A DNA stretch of 64,000 nt from Bryoerythrophyllum caledonicum. Its lineage: Eukaryota; Streptophyta; Bryopsida; Pottiales; Pottiaceae. The stretch covers positions 41,081,158 to 41,145,157 of the forward strand of contig OZ020514.1 of assembly GCA_963971425.1 (NCBI GenBank), read 5' to 3'. The position numbers and the translations under genes are program-made. A model generated the notes under the pieces. It was not told the origin of the DNA and did no database searches. It saw only the letters and a program-made list of their open reading frames with translations. Within the stretch, counting starts at the first letter, position 1. Every line of letters starts with the position of its first letter. Of this stretch, positions 11,890 to 23,076 are shown piece by piece.

Positions 11890-13550
11890 GGGTGGAGGAA
11901 GAACACGCAAAGGAGTGGAACCTACTCACCAGTGGAAAGGTGTGGAGGAGATTCCACCACACGAACTACAAATGAAATTGCAAAGCGAGGGGTGAGGACG
12001 TGCACATTGAAGATGAAGAGCTCGACAATGAAGAGGAGGATGAAGATTTTGCAGAGATAAAAGGTTCTGAAGTGGAAAGAGATCCTAATGAGATAGACAA
12101 GTCCAAGGTCAATGAGGAGAAAGAAAAACCTATGTTGGAGGAAGACTTTGATGAGAAGCTTTGAAAGCTCCCAGAGCCACATCTAGTGCTAACAAAGGAC
12201 TTCATTGCTAAGAAGTATGGTTTCACAGACAATACAGCCAATTCTGGGAAGCTCAAAAAGTGGAAGGGCGCACCGTTTGATGAGATTTAGTGCGTGTCCA
12301 TTTTTGGTGACCCAGCTACGACAAATGGTCGGAATGGATACTAGTGGAAGGCAATCAAGTACAAGAAGATTTAGAAGAGACTTAAAGAACTCCTCCCAGC
12401 CTTGTACCAAAGGAATGTGGTGCTACACCTTCTTTTTCACAAGATGGTCCGAGCAATCGTCTTCGAATGAGATAGAGAAGCAGTCGATTGGGCAATCCAT
12501 GGGAAAGCCACCAACAAACCCAAAGTACCACGCACAACAAAAATCTTCTACTACTTGAGATGTTGAAGCGGACCTCCACTTTAGCGGCACGTTTGAATTA
12601 GAGAAAGATCCTCGTCAATCCAAAGGATCTCCATTCAGAGGTGTACAAAGATAGGAGGATCTCCAAAGCTCGTTAAATTTTGGACGGGGAGGAGTGATAG
12701 ACTAGGTCAATTTCTAAATTTTCTAAATATTTGATTGGCCATGCTTTTTGTTTTAATTATATCATTCATGTCTTAATTGTACATAATTATGGCATATGTA
12801 TTATTTTGTGCAAGAATGTACCTATTGGTATGTGGATTGCCACTATTATGAATATGTTAAGGAAGATCTTTAGATAGAAAAATTGGAGTTAGAGGCTGAG
12901 GTGCATATACAGTGGCAAGTTGCATCGGCAAAGCAGGAACTGAGGACCAAATGTGACTATGAAACTAGAGTTTTGACTAAGATCAAGAAGTGGTAGGAAA
13001 TACAAGTTTTAGATTATGAAGAGGCAGCACAAAAGAATGCATTGAAAAATTTGATGAAGAGCACAAGTGCTGAAGTTAGACGATTGACGGCAGCTAGTGT
13101 CGAGTTATAGAGGGAATTTTAAACATCACAATGACCGAGTGCAAAGAAGCGGTTGGTGGTAGGAGCTCAAGGTGGCCTTCTTGTGAGGCCTATGTCCATG
13201 GTGCATACTTCACTAATAGAACCTGCTACCTTAGAGAGTTCTCTTCATATTACAAATTGCATGCTCTGTGCCTTTCCTCTCCCGAACCTAGAGATTGTAG
13301 TTTCTGATTGCTAACATCTGTACCACCCATGGTGTGCCCTAGTGAATGTTTTTCAATTTGGCCAAGTGTTGTACTTATGGCTGCTCCACAAATCAATTCA
13401 AAGAGTGGACCATAAGTTTTGGGTGGAAGAGCGTGCCTCGTTGGGAGCAAGCTCAAAGAAGGGGCAAGGATTTTGTGACCGTAATGGATGAAATGGCTCC
13501 ATTGGTCACTACGACTATAGCAAGTCAAAGTGAAGTTGCCTGAGTTCAAG
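11890..13550 (+). pseudogene. Decayed coding remnant, unknown family
   Basis: Plus-strand protein-like blocks appear in shifting frames. One is an acidic block at 12000-12165 (HIEDEELDNEEEDEDFAEIK). Another, near 12220-12560, includes KKWKGAPFDEI, FGDPATTNGRNGY and RLKELLPALYQRNVVLHLLF. A Glu/Lys/Ala-rich, coiled-coil-like block near 12870-13090 includes EVHIQWQVASAKQELRTKCD. Many stops separate them. The layout, acidic then globular then coiled coil, suggests an old element protein rather than random sequence. I cannot assign a family. Confidence 0.3.
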
Positions 13551-13714
13551 ATGCATATTCAACCACACCATGTGACTTCATCTTCCTTATTTTGTACAAT
13601 TTGGACAATTTTTGTATCAAAGTGAGCTACACTAGTGTTCTAGTCCTATATGTGTGTATATTTCTGTGTTAGTTTGATTTTTTTGTTCCAGTCCAATCAC
13701 TTTGTTCAAAATTG

Positions 13715-13965
13715 TATGTACTTGAATTTAAATGGGTTTGTATGTTTATTATTTGATTTGGGCTTACAATACTTAGAGCTCTAAGCACTTGCATATTTGT
13801 GAGCTAGTTTGTACCTGTTTGATATCATAACCAAGTATTTCTAGGGCTTACAATTATGGTTGTACATTGATTTATTTTGTTTGTACTTAAATTCAAATGG
13901 ATTTGTATGTTTATTATTTGGTTTGGACTTATTGTATCCAGAGCTCTAATCGCTTGTAAGAGTTG
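13715..13965 (+). repeat. Local duplication of about 90 bp, with a TTGTATTGATT-rich tail
   Basis: The block at about 13716-13806 (TTTGTATGTTTATTATTTG, then AGAGCTCTAA) recurs at about 13868-13958 with moderate divergence. Just after it, 13975-14075 is a degenerate array of short TTGTATTGATT-like units. Confidence 0.55.
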
Positions 13966-14326
13966 TATTGGTTGATCATAAATTGTTCTTCAATTGTATT
14001 GATTTGTATTGATTTGTATAAATTTGTATTGATTTATACTTATTTTGACTAATTTACATTGATTTGTCCTTACTTACACTATTTTGTACTATCTTGCAAT
14101 CTGTATTACCACTACATTACATATAGTTTTAGATTTGTCTGTTTGTTGGTTTCAAATTATGATACCAAGTGCTCGAACATTGGGGTTCTTTACTGTCCTT
14201 TTGCCATAAAAATCCTACATTGTTGTGTCAAATTTACAAGCGGAAGAGGAGCGTGAATGTGAGCTGAAATAACATGCGGATGTAGAGCTTCAGCGTTTGG
14301 AGGTGGTGGAGCGGGTGGGGGATGTG

Positions 14327-14452
14327 GAGCCTCTTATGGATGCGGAGCCTTCGCATGTAGAGTTAGTCGAGCCTCCTATGGATATAGAGCCTCCATGTGT
14401 AGAGCTAAGAGAGTGCCCTACGGATGTTGAGCCTCAACATATGGAGCGGGTA
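14327..14452 (+). repeat. Three tandem 42-bp units encoding VEP-type peptide repeats
   Basis: Units at 14327-14368, 14369-14410 and 14411-14452 share a GAGCCT...ATGGAT...GAGCCT pattern. The plus-strand frame 14297-14494 reads them as Val/Glu/Pro/Met-rich 14-residue repeats. Because the period is a multiple of three, the array was probably once part of a coding region. No surrounding gene survives. Confidence 0.55.
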
Positions 14453-15021
14453 GGCCACTGGATCCTATCGTTTATGATTTTGAAGTGCCAATGAAGCCAG
14501 TGGAGCAGAGTAGAAGTGAAAGAAAAAGGTGTATACTAAACAAAGAAAGAAAGACAAGAATAAAAGACCTAAAGTTAAAACACGGGAAACTTAGAAGAAG
14601 AAAGAATCCAAGCACCACAGAAAGTGAGAAAATAAGTTTTTTATCTATTGGGTTAGTATAATTTTTGGCAACTATATCAAGTTTGCAACGGCTCTCTATT
14701 TGGTCCAGAGAGTCATTGCAACCTTAGTTTGAGTTTGAATTTGCAATGTGAATATGAAATCTTAGAATGACTACGGTGTATATTTCTTTTATTAGAATCT
14801 AATGTTAGATGCTTACGTATTTTTGAGGTTGCATTTTAATTGCATTTCTGTTCATTTAACAACTATGCTCAGATGCAACGGACTTATCCAAGGGTCTCAA
14901 AGCTATTCCACTATCAGTGTGCTTGTATAGTACAAAGGTTCATGAAAAAATGGAATCTCCAAAATCTTGCAATAATTGCAATAGTAGGTGTGTTGTACGA
15001 CGTGGCTAGAGTTGCGATATG

Positions 15022-15050
15022 GGAAATCTCAAAGTTGTCATAGTGGACGG
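15022..15050 (+). repeat. hAT left terminus: 8-bp target duplication and inverted repeat
   Basis: GGAAATCT (15022-15029) is the host duplication. CAAAGTTGTCATAGTGGACGG (15030-15050) split as CAAAGTTGTC + ATAGTGGACGG is the inverted repeat, pairing with 27124-27144 at 17 of 21 positions. Confidence 0.9.
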
Positions 15051-15234
15051 ACGTCCGGTACGCCCGTCCGTCCGATTCGCCCGTCCGGTAGAGCTCTCGC
15101 TCGTCCGATACAGTCAACTTAGGGTTGACTTACCCGCTAGGTAAAAAACAGGCGACGTGGCAGCCATGTTGGCACCACATAGCTGCCACGTAGGAGAGGG
15201 TCAAGTTTGAGTAGGATCGGGGACTAATGGTAAG

Positions 15235-15395
15235 AGGGAGGTGGGGCGGAGACGTCCCCATCCAACCCAGGTTGGGCGGGGACGTCTCTGCCCCCACACG
15301 GGTAGGGGCAAAGACATCCCCGCCCCTGCCCATAAAGGGGCGGGGACGTCTCTGCCTCTACTAGTGCAGCCGCGGGGACGTCACCGCCCCTTCAT
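15235..15395 (+). repeat. GC-rich GACGTC palindrome island I (left end of hAT)
   Basis: Several copies of a near-palindromic unit of the form GGGGCGGRGACGTCYCCGCC occur here on both strands. The same unit forms islands at 17595-17716, 21360-21410, 22650-22795 and 26850-26965, always at an element end or between genes. The GACGTC core is also a classic bZIP-type site. Confidence 0.8.
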
Positions 15396-15803
15396 GAGTT
15401 AGTTAATAGTGTTTAACTATTAACACTATGTTCGTAAACTAAAATTTATGTTTACTCTAGTATACACTAAATGTGAACCCATACACCAATTGCAAATGAG
15501 GCACTTAGTGTAGTGACATAACCGGACACTAAATGCCATTTACTACACTATGTATCAATTTTTGTAGAAATAATAAATTTATTTCTTTCACTTGTGCACA
15601 TTTAGTGTATCAATAGTGTATCAATAATTATTTGTGCTTGAACAAATGCAAATCTTGGACTGAAAATTTAAGATTTGGACGTATCCAATATTGATTAAAA
15701 TATAACGTATGGCAATTGCCAAGTACACATATTCTTCTACGAAGATGTCGTATTGCCTATTTAACCACCACATGCAAAACTAATGCAGCTAATTAACAAA
15801 AAA

Positions 15804-17384
15804 CTATTGTCGGTAACAACATAGAGGCATAGTCCAATTGTAGGGGGGTTTCATTAATGTGTCTAAAACATCGAGCACAGAACACCGTTCTTCGATCAGT
15901 TGTTTTTGCAACGCTGTAAATTTTAGCTTCAGGTTTACATATTGCTCCGTATTTTTGCTGGTGAAATACGAAGTGTCCCAATCTTCTTTCCAAATTTTCT
16001 CACAAATCCAACCCACCGCAAATGCATCTGCTGCCTTGGAGTAGAGGTGTGACCGTTGCATGACTTCAAGCGAGTTGGTGGAGTCCCGCGGCCCAAAAAC
16101 ATAGAACAGTTCTGGTGCCACAAACCATCGCCGCTCTCTCTCTTGTTGAAGCTCCTCCTTGAATTGATAACCATACCTTGATGGCTCATTCTCCACAACT
16201 AGACTAGAAAGCCCCCAATGGCAAATTCCGATGTACACCGTATCGGGTTTCCACTCATCAAAGTGGAGCAAAACATTCGATGCAGAGATGTCATGGTGTA
16301 TATAATTCGCGTCGTGGCATTTCCCCACAATGACAAGCAACGATAGCGCGAGGTTCACTCGATTTTGGCGGTAAGTTTTTACCCACCGAAGCTCTTGGAT
16401 CGACAAATGAGTATTCGGATGCATCTCAATCCGTTCAAATGGCAATGCTTCGTCCACTTTCGAGTCAAACTTGGACCAAATACTCTGGAGAGATCCCCCA
16501 TTCCACCAGAGCGTGTACCCTTCCATAGTTTTCGGGTGGATGTACGCAAGTCTAATGATCCCTGGATGCACTACCGGACACCCTCTAACCTCGTTGATGA
16601 TGTCTCGGCGCTTCTCCCTCTCGTTAGTGTTGGTCAGAGTCTTTCCGGCGAAGTAAATCCAACTTGGAATGTTTTCCAATTTGGTTATCATCACCTTCCG
16701 TACAGCCCCATAGCCACCCACTGCTTTCTATCCTGGCATTGGAATCACTTTAGCGCAACTTTCAAGCCACTTCAAAGTTCCACCAACACAGTGAGCCAAA
16801 ATTTGCTCCTCAATAGTCGCTTTCCAAGGAGCTAGTTTCTTCTTACGGGAAGAAGAGTACTGTTGAACGAAGCCTTGGATCATCCTCATCTTCGCCACTA
16901 GAGCGCGCTCCTCCAGGTTCCAGGTGCTCTCATCCTCCTTCTTCCCCGTGATGTAACACCAGTTCGCAACAATATTGGTGGTTAGTGTGGTCACTTGTGT
17001 GTCCAACCACTCCGTATGCAACCAATAATCTGAGAAATTATTAAATTTATCAGATTTATCAAGGTTTGACATTAATTCGTGTCGCATGTCAACCTTCAAC
17101 TTGTGGTATCCCTCTTCGTTGTGGTTCAGATAGCTCCTCATCAATGCTTGTCTCGTTTGTCGGTTGTAAAACTCAACGGCAATCCCTCTACATTCAACCA
17201 TATATTCGTGCGGGGGCATGTCCCGATTTGGTGACTTCTTCCGCCTCTTCCCGCTCGATGACGACGGATTCAAAGATCCTGAAGTCAACTCCGTGTTGGT
17301 GGACAGAAGCACCGTCTCATCAACATCATCCAAGTCCATAAATACTGGGCGCTTTTCCATCGACCTACTTCCTTCTCCCGCCAT
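15804..17384 (-). pseudogene. Protein-kinase-like gene carried by the hAT element, one in-frame stop
   Basis: The frame runs 526 codons, broken only by TAG at 16728-16730. Residues 1-218 are an unrecognised N-terminal region (Ser/Lys-rich, then helical). A protein-kinase-like fold follows: a glycine-rich loop (GGYGAVRKV) just after the stop, a probable ATP-binding Lys in YFAGKTL, a helix-C-like Glu (IINEVRG), a catalytic loop IHHDISASN (HHD for HRD, Asp and Asn kept), ICHWGLSS where DFG is usual (metal-binding Asp replaced by His) and an APE motif (WFVAPELF). The lost DFG Asp suggests weak or no kinase activity. The gene is divergent from the RING gene across GC island II. I cannot say whether it is a captured host gene or an ancestral part of the element. 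Confidence 0.75.
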
Positions 17385-17880
17385 ATGTGATAGTCAACTC
17401 CCTACCGTGGTCGAAATTCCAAGTTGATGGTTTTAAAAAAAACCGCAAAGAGTCTGGGTACAATAAATGGGCCAAGCCCGATTACCCACCAAACTCACTT
17501 TCAGGCCGCAAAGCGAACTGACACATGAGGCCTAGGGAGTGGACTTGGCAGAGAATAAGGACAAAATGTCCCCTATTTATATGGTGTAGGGTTCTTTTTG
17601 CGAAGATGTCCCCGCCCTACCTGGGCAGGGCGGGAACATCTCCGCCCCTGCCCTGTTAGGGGCGGAGACGTCCCCGCCCATGCCGTGGAGACGTCCCCGC
17701 CCCTGCCTGGGGACCCTAGACCAATGCTTTGTCTATCGGCTATATAATATCGTGCACACCCCTAATTGTCCCCGCCTCACATACTCCCTCTTCATCCACC
17801 TCTTAATTGAGTTGGTTGTGGGCGTTGTGTGAGGACTTCATCCATTTGCATCACATACATTATTCAGATTTTCCCCACCC
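17385..17880. promoter_or_regulatory. Divergent intergenic region with GACGTC island II
   Basis: This 496-bp gap separates the starts of the kinase-like gene (minus) and the RING gene (plus). It holds the GC-rich palindrome island at about 17595-17716 and a TATA-like sequence (CTATATAATA, 17741-17750), about 130 bp before the RING gene ATG. The arrangement looks like a shared or back-to-back promoter. Function is inferred from position only. Confidence 0.5.
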
Positions 17881-20166
17881 ATGGCCACGTCGGTAAAAAT
17901 GAATAAAGAAGAACGAGACAGGAGTCGACTACGATCGGGAAACAAACAGCGGAAGAGGTTGCATGTGCTTCGAAATCCTGTTAACTTGGCTTTTAAAGGT
18001 TCGGAAGAAGTTCCGGAGCCATGGAGTTTCGAGGATTGCGCAAATTTCATCGAGTGGTGCCATATCGACAAGGCTTTCCCGGAGGAGCGATACAATTATC
18101 ATCGACGCTTTCACAAGGCAAATTTATGGAAGTGCACCGACGAGGCGTTCAAAAATCGGTGCATTGAAGAATACCAGGTCTTGTACGACATCCCTTATAT
18201 CAAACGCAATGAAGTAAATCTCTTCCTTGCGCAAGGTATCCACGTGTAGGTAAAGTTGGGCAATAGTGTGGATTGGTCCACCTTGAAAGCCATGGGAAAT
18301 AGCATAAGAGTTCCTTCTCCGGCAAATGGATTGATTCCAATGGGGACACGGAGGTATCCAGAAGGCGGATTGGGCAAATTGATGGCGAAGTCTGAACCGG
18401 TCGACACGTACGAGACCGATCCCTCAAGGACGGATACAGACTCTGACGGATCCCACGTTCCAATCACAAGGAGCCAAAGGACACAAGCGCGCACCAAACA
18501 AAGGAGGGTGGAACATACAGTTAACATAGTCATTAACGATACCGTTAATGAAGTTGGGGCTCAGGTACAATCCCCCGCGGTTGTTGATTGAACGTTAGAA
18601 GCCTCTACTGGTGCTATTTTTGCTTGCACTATCCAAACCTTGCTGAACCAATTGGAAGGGAAGACAACAGAACTATTGTCATTGCGCGATGAGGTTCGCA
18701 AGTTGAGAGTTGAAGTCAATGATAAAAACATTGTTATCGACCAGCAACGACGTGATATGGAGGAGCTCCAACTTGCCCTACAAGCTAGTTCAATGACTAC
18801 AGAAGATCGGAATCCACGACGGGAGGAGGAAGGGCTCGTACACGTGTCAACCCAAGACGATTCATTGTCGTTTGATGAGGCCCCTACCAACGCATACAAA
18901 GCTATGGTCAACAAAGAAGAGGGTGTGGGGGGTGACGGCGGCAAAGAGCTCGCTAAAGCGCTTGAAGAGAATTCAAGACTACAAAGTCGCTTGGATGTGT
19001 TGGTAGAACATTACTATCAATGGAAGTTGGCCTGCGTCTTCACGGTCGATCGGTCCCGACAATTGGTGGCGGAATTCCAAAAAATCGACAACAACTATAC
19101 CGAAAACAACCAGGAGAGGGTGTTTGGTTTGACATCGTGGGCCCTCGTAGATGATCTTTTCAAGATGGATGAAATGGCGATGGTGAAAACCGCCGCTAGG
19201 CAAACAACCATCGATTGGTCCCATTACAAATGGGATTTCAAAAAGGAGGTTTCATCCACCCTCGATCATCGGGGCAAACCCATGTTATTGTGGCCACAAC
19301 CTTCGAGCTTCGTATCCGACGGTACGACTTGCTCAATTTGTCTAAACCCATTTGGTCCAGAAGGTGGGATGCATCTAGGCACTTGTGAGCACTTGTACCA
19401 TCCATTTTGCTTGATTAGCTTAAAGATTGTACGCCGGCGGTGCTCATTGTGCAAGGCCCCTTTTCACGAGCGATTGTACGAACTTTTTGGATTAGTTCCA
19501 TTCATGCCCCCGCATTGGGAGTTCAATGTGACGAACGCTCATGATCAATCACATATGTGGGGAAAGGATTTGGTGTGGAGCTGGAAATTGAAGATGCACT
19601 CGTTGGATAAGATGCACCTCTCAAACGAGTGGGGTTGGGAAAGGAACCCGGAGCAAATTGTCCGGGTTTGCAAGAATTTGATCCCGTTAAAGGACAAATA
19701 CGGTCAAGGAAAACGAAGTTTCTTCTACCAATGCTTTAATGGCCATTGGGACGAGAACGGGGAGCAATTTTGTTTCGGACCTCATCCACGGCAATGGTTG
19801 TGGGCCGTTGACGGAGTTCGCATCACAGACGACAACGAGGATCACATTTCTCACGACGTTGACCAACCGGACCCGCAAGAACTAAGACAATTATCGGAAT
19901 CAGAGTGGAAAGAAATTTTCTGAAATGACGGAATCGACTTCTTGCTCGATGTGCATAGTCCAGGGACACGGAAAGCGCTCGATCAGCTCATGCAATCCCA
20001 AATCCTAAGGGCCGTGTTGGATGAAGATGGACTAGCGAGAAGAACACGATCGGCGTCTCGTAGACTTGTATTGGGCTCAGATGAAGACTTTCCGATGCAC
20101 GTAGGGCCACACGACAACAAGGCAGGGGCGAGTGGCACTACTAATAGCCCGATGAATATTGACTAG
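17881..20166 (+). pseudogene. RING-H2 finger gene carried by the hAT element, three in-frame stops
   Basis: One frame stays open for 762 codons except for TAG 18247-18249, TGA 18589-18591 and TGA 19921-19923. Residues 1-220 are a basic start plus an unrecognised conserved region (EPWSFEDCANFIEWCHIDKA). Residues about 250-305 look like a coiled coil. A RING finger begins at about residue 481 (TTCSICLNPF) with spacing C-x2-C-x14-C-x-H-x2-H-x2-C-x10-C-x2-C, all eight ligands present. RING proteins are usually ubiquitin ligases. A Trp-rich conserved region follows (WEFNVTN, GWERNPEQIV). That the gene truly ends at 20166 is supported by the shortened copy at 21558-22214, whose end matches the sequence around 20157-20185. 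Confidence 0.75.
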
Positions 20167-21557
20167 GTGTATTTTTTGTTTTTGCGGGAGCAGGAGACAA
20201 TTTTCTTACAATGCTTCATCTTTTAGCGTTTAATGTATTTTTTTCTACTTTCGTATTACATTATGGATACTAAGAAAAATATGAATAGTACTGTCTACAT
20301 TCTACTTGATACTAGTGGTGTGAATCCGTGTGATTATGGATGTACTTAAGCCTCATAAGGATTTGTGCGTTTGTATAAAAAAAATTGGGTGGACCAAGTT
20401 TTAAACCTCCAAACATTTTTAATCCCTAAAGGACTAAGGCATTTTTGCACCAAAAACACTTCAAAACTGCGAGGCTATAGTATAATGCGTAAGAATGGAG
20501 ACAAAACCTTTTTATTTCTACATCTAACCGTAGGATCACAATAAATACTTCTTTGTTAATGTCCCCACAAAATTTCATAAATTTTGACCACACGGATTGA
20601 AAGGCTTGCATAGCTCCCATGCTATTTACTACTTGGTATCAAATTTTTGCACTAGATAAGGCCTAAATCCATTACTAATGGTAGTTTAGGATGATGATAG
20701 TTCCTTACACACCAATTGTTAGAGGTAGAAAAAGGGTGTACCTTATTCAAGTCAACTATGCAAGCAGTGGAAGCTAAAAAATGGGCAAGTAACGTTTTAG
20801 TTTTTAGATACTTGATACTTTTTAGATTGATGATCCAAACGGTCAATATGAAGGTCTACACCACATATTGTTGTGGAAAAAATCAAAAGTATAAAAAGTT
20901 AAAATCTCTAAGTTTTATGTGGTAAGACGTTTTTGTTTTTGGTACCTTGCCCGTTATATTTTTGGCAATATGTGAAAATCTTTGACTTGAGTTGAAGCGT
21001 TATTTTCCACTAAAGACAAGGAGTTTTTTTTTAAATTTGGAAGGAAATAATTTTCTACACTCTAATGTTTGCTCCAAAACTAATAGGGAGCTAATAAAGG
21101 TGTTCCTTATTGGAGAGCATGCTGTCAAAGTACAAAAGTTGTACCTTCCATTTTGCCTTCCTCTCTAGAACTAGGGAAAAACATAATCTGCATGTTATTT
21201 TAAGTGCATTAGGATCTTGTCGGAACCAAAAATAAATCACCCCATATTTAATTGTGCACCCGCCTCATGGAGATGAGGAGTGCCTCGGCCAAGCAAGAGT
21301 GGCCTCAAACGCCTCCTTGGAAAGTTTTGTGGGGACAAAACCCCTCCACCAATTTACAAGCAAACGTCCCTGCCCCTGCCCTGGTGGGGCGGAGATGTCT
21401 CCGCCCCCATCGGATTACTACTTTAATGGAGGGGGACCTCATTTGTCCCCGCCTCGCATACTCCTATCCACCATCTCTTCATTGAGCTGGATGTGGGCGT
21501 TGTGCGAGGTCTCATTCATCCATCCACGCCAGAATTTTGCATTCACACGTGCACACC
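20167..21557. other. hAT internal spacer with repeated 3' sequence and GACGTC island III
   Basis: There is no gene. Blocks at about 20604-20640 and 21085-21300 recur at about 22386-22420 and 22424-22640, after the shortened RING-gene copy. They are therefore the old 3' flank of the duplicated unit. A smaller GC-rich GACGTC-type island lies at 21360-21410, upstream of that copy. Confidence 0.65.
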
Positions 21558-22214
21558 ATGTCTTCATCCGGACAATTGGCCAAGGAGGAGCGAGACAAGA
21601 CCCGTGCATGAGCGGGGAACGCCCATCGGAAGCGGTTGCACGTTCTTCGTAATCCCGAGAAGTTGGCTTTTCGAGGTTGAGAGGACGTAGTGGAGCCATG
21701 GAGTTTTGATGATTGCGCGAACTACATCGAGTCGTGCCACATCGACAAGGCTTTCCTAGAGGCGCGACACAACTATCACCGGTGCTTCCACAAGGCAAAC
21801 TTGAAACATTGCATCGACAAGGCGTTTAAAAACCGATGCATCGAAGTTTACCAAGTGTTGTATGACGTCCCATTCGTCAAACGCAACGAAGTAAATCTCT
21901 TCATTGCACAGGGTGTTCATGCGGAGGTGAAGTTAGGCAAGATAGTGCATTGGTCCACTTTGAAGTCGATGCTGGGGAAGGTAAAATTTCCTCGCCCTGA
22001 AAATGGAATAGTTCCAATGGAATGGCCCAAGTATCCGGAAGGTGGATTGGGCAAGTTCATGACTGTGATGGACGACACACCTAGCTATGATACTGACACG
22101 TCAAGTTCAGATGCTGACTCAGACGGAACCTACGTCCAAGTCGCGAGCGAAAAGGCACAAGCACGTGGTAGGTTGAGGAGGACCGAACGAGCCCTTCACC
22201 AACGTTACTATTGA
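21558..22214 (+). pseudogene. Shortened second copy of the hAT RING-gene N-terminal region
   Basis: The 218-codon frame starts MSSSGQLAKEERDK and aligns along its length with the first 220 residues of the gene at 17881 (MEPWSFDDCANYIESCHIDKA here). It lacks the coiled coil and RING. Its last bases and following DNA (TATTGACTAGGAGTATTT) match the end of the longer gene (TATTGACTAGGTGTATTT), so it looks like an internal deletion of about 1.6 kb. Stops: TGA at 21609-21611, where the longer copy has CGA, and TGA at 21678-21680. Upstream DNA (about 21440-21530) also matches that of the longer copy, including GTGGGCGTTGTG. This marks a tandem duplication inside the element. Confidence 0.75.
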
Positions 22215-22649
22215 CTAGGAGTATTTAAAGGTTTAGGACATAGCAAATCAATTTTGTGAACAATACTTTTGCTCTAAACATTATATGATTTTAAATATCC
22301 TTTTTGTTTGTAATGGTATAATTTATTTAGAGAACTTGCACATTACATTCTACTAGAGGCTTATACTACCCATTATGGATGGGGACTTGCATAGCTCCCA
22401 TGCTATTCACTACTTGATCTAAAAGGGAGCTAATAAAGGTGTTCATTATTGGAGAGCATGCGGTCAAAGGACAAAAGTAGTACTTTCCCGAAAGCCTTCT
22501 TTCGTAGACATAATCTGCTTCTTATTTTAAGTGCGTCGCAATCTAGTCAGAACCAAAAATAAGGCACTCTATATTAAAACCTCCACCCTCCTCATGGAGA
22601 GGAGGAGTGCCTAAGCACCCAAAATGCCGCAAAGGCCTCCTTCTCCTTG

Positions 22650-22795
22650 GTTGGGGAGACGTCCCCGCCTCTGCACGAGTAAGGGCGGGGACGTCTCCGC
22701 CCTGCCCTGGTGGGGCGGAGACGTCCCCGCCCTTACCCGGGCAGGGGCGGAGACGTCCCCGCCCCTGCACGGAGACGTCCCCGCCTTTGGCACGT
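22650..22795 (+). repeat. GC-rich GACGTC palindrome island IV (upstream of transposase)
   Basis: Four or more GGCGGRGACGTCYCCGCC-type units are packed in about 145 bp, some 280 bp before the transposase ATG. A TATA-like stretch (GTATATATAAGG) follows at 22819-22830. This could be the transposase promoter and a self-binding region; that is inference. Confidence 0.75.
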
Positions 22796-23076
22796 CAGGT
22801 CCCACCCGTTCTTGGCTCGTATATATAAGGTTCGGGGAGGGCCGATTGTCGTCACGCTTGTCACCTTGGCCTCTATCCCTTGGACCTCAATTTTGTTTGA
22901 GCTCCTTGGGAGTCTACTTGGGTGGGAGGTGGCACTGGTGTGCGGCTGAGGTGATGTAAAAATTGGTTCAAGCAGTGTACCAGCGCTATCAGACCTCACA
23001 TTTTTACCTGATTCTATACTATAACTAGCCCCGTATTTTGGCTTAGACGGGACTTAAACATTATTTGGCATAAGCC

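Noticed and set aside
16365-16835. 156-codon plus-strand frame
   Set aside because: Shadow of the kinase-like gene on the opposite strand.
17881-20166. Stop-codon recoding or readthrough as the explanation for in-frame stops
   Set aside because: All three stop codons occur, they differ between duplicate copies, and frameshifts are also present in the element. Decay is simpler.
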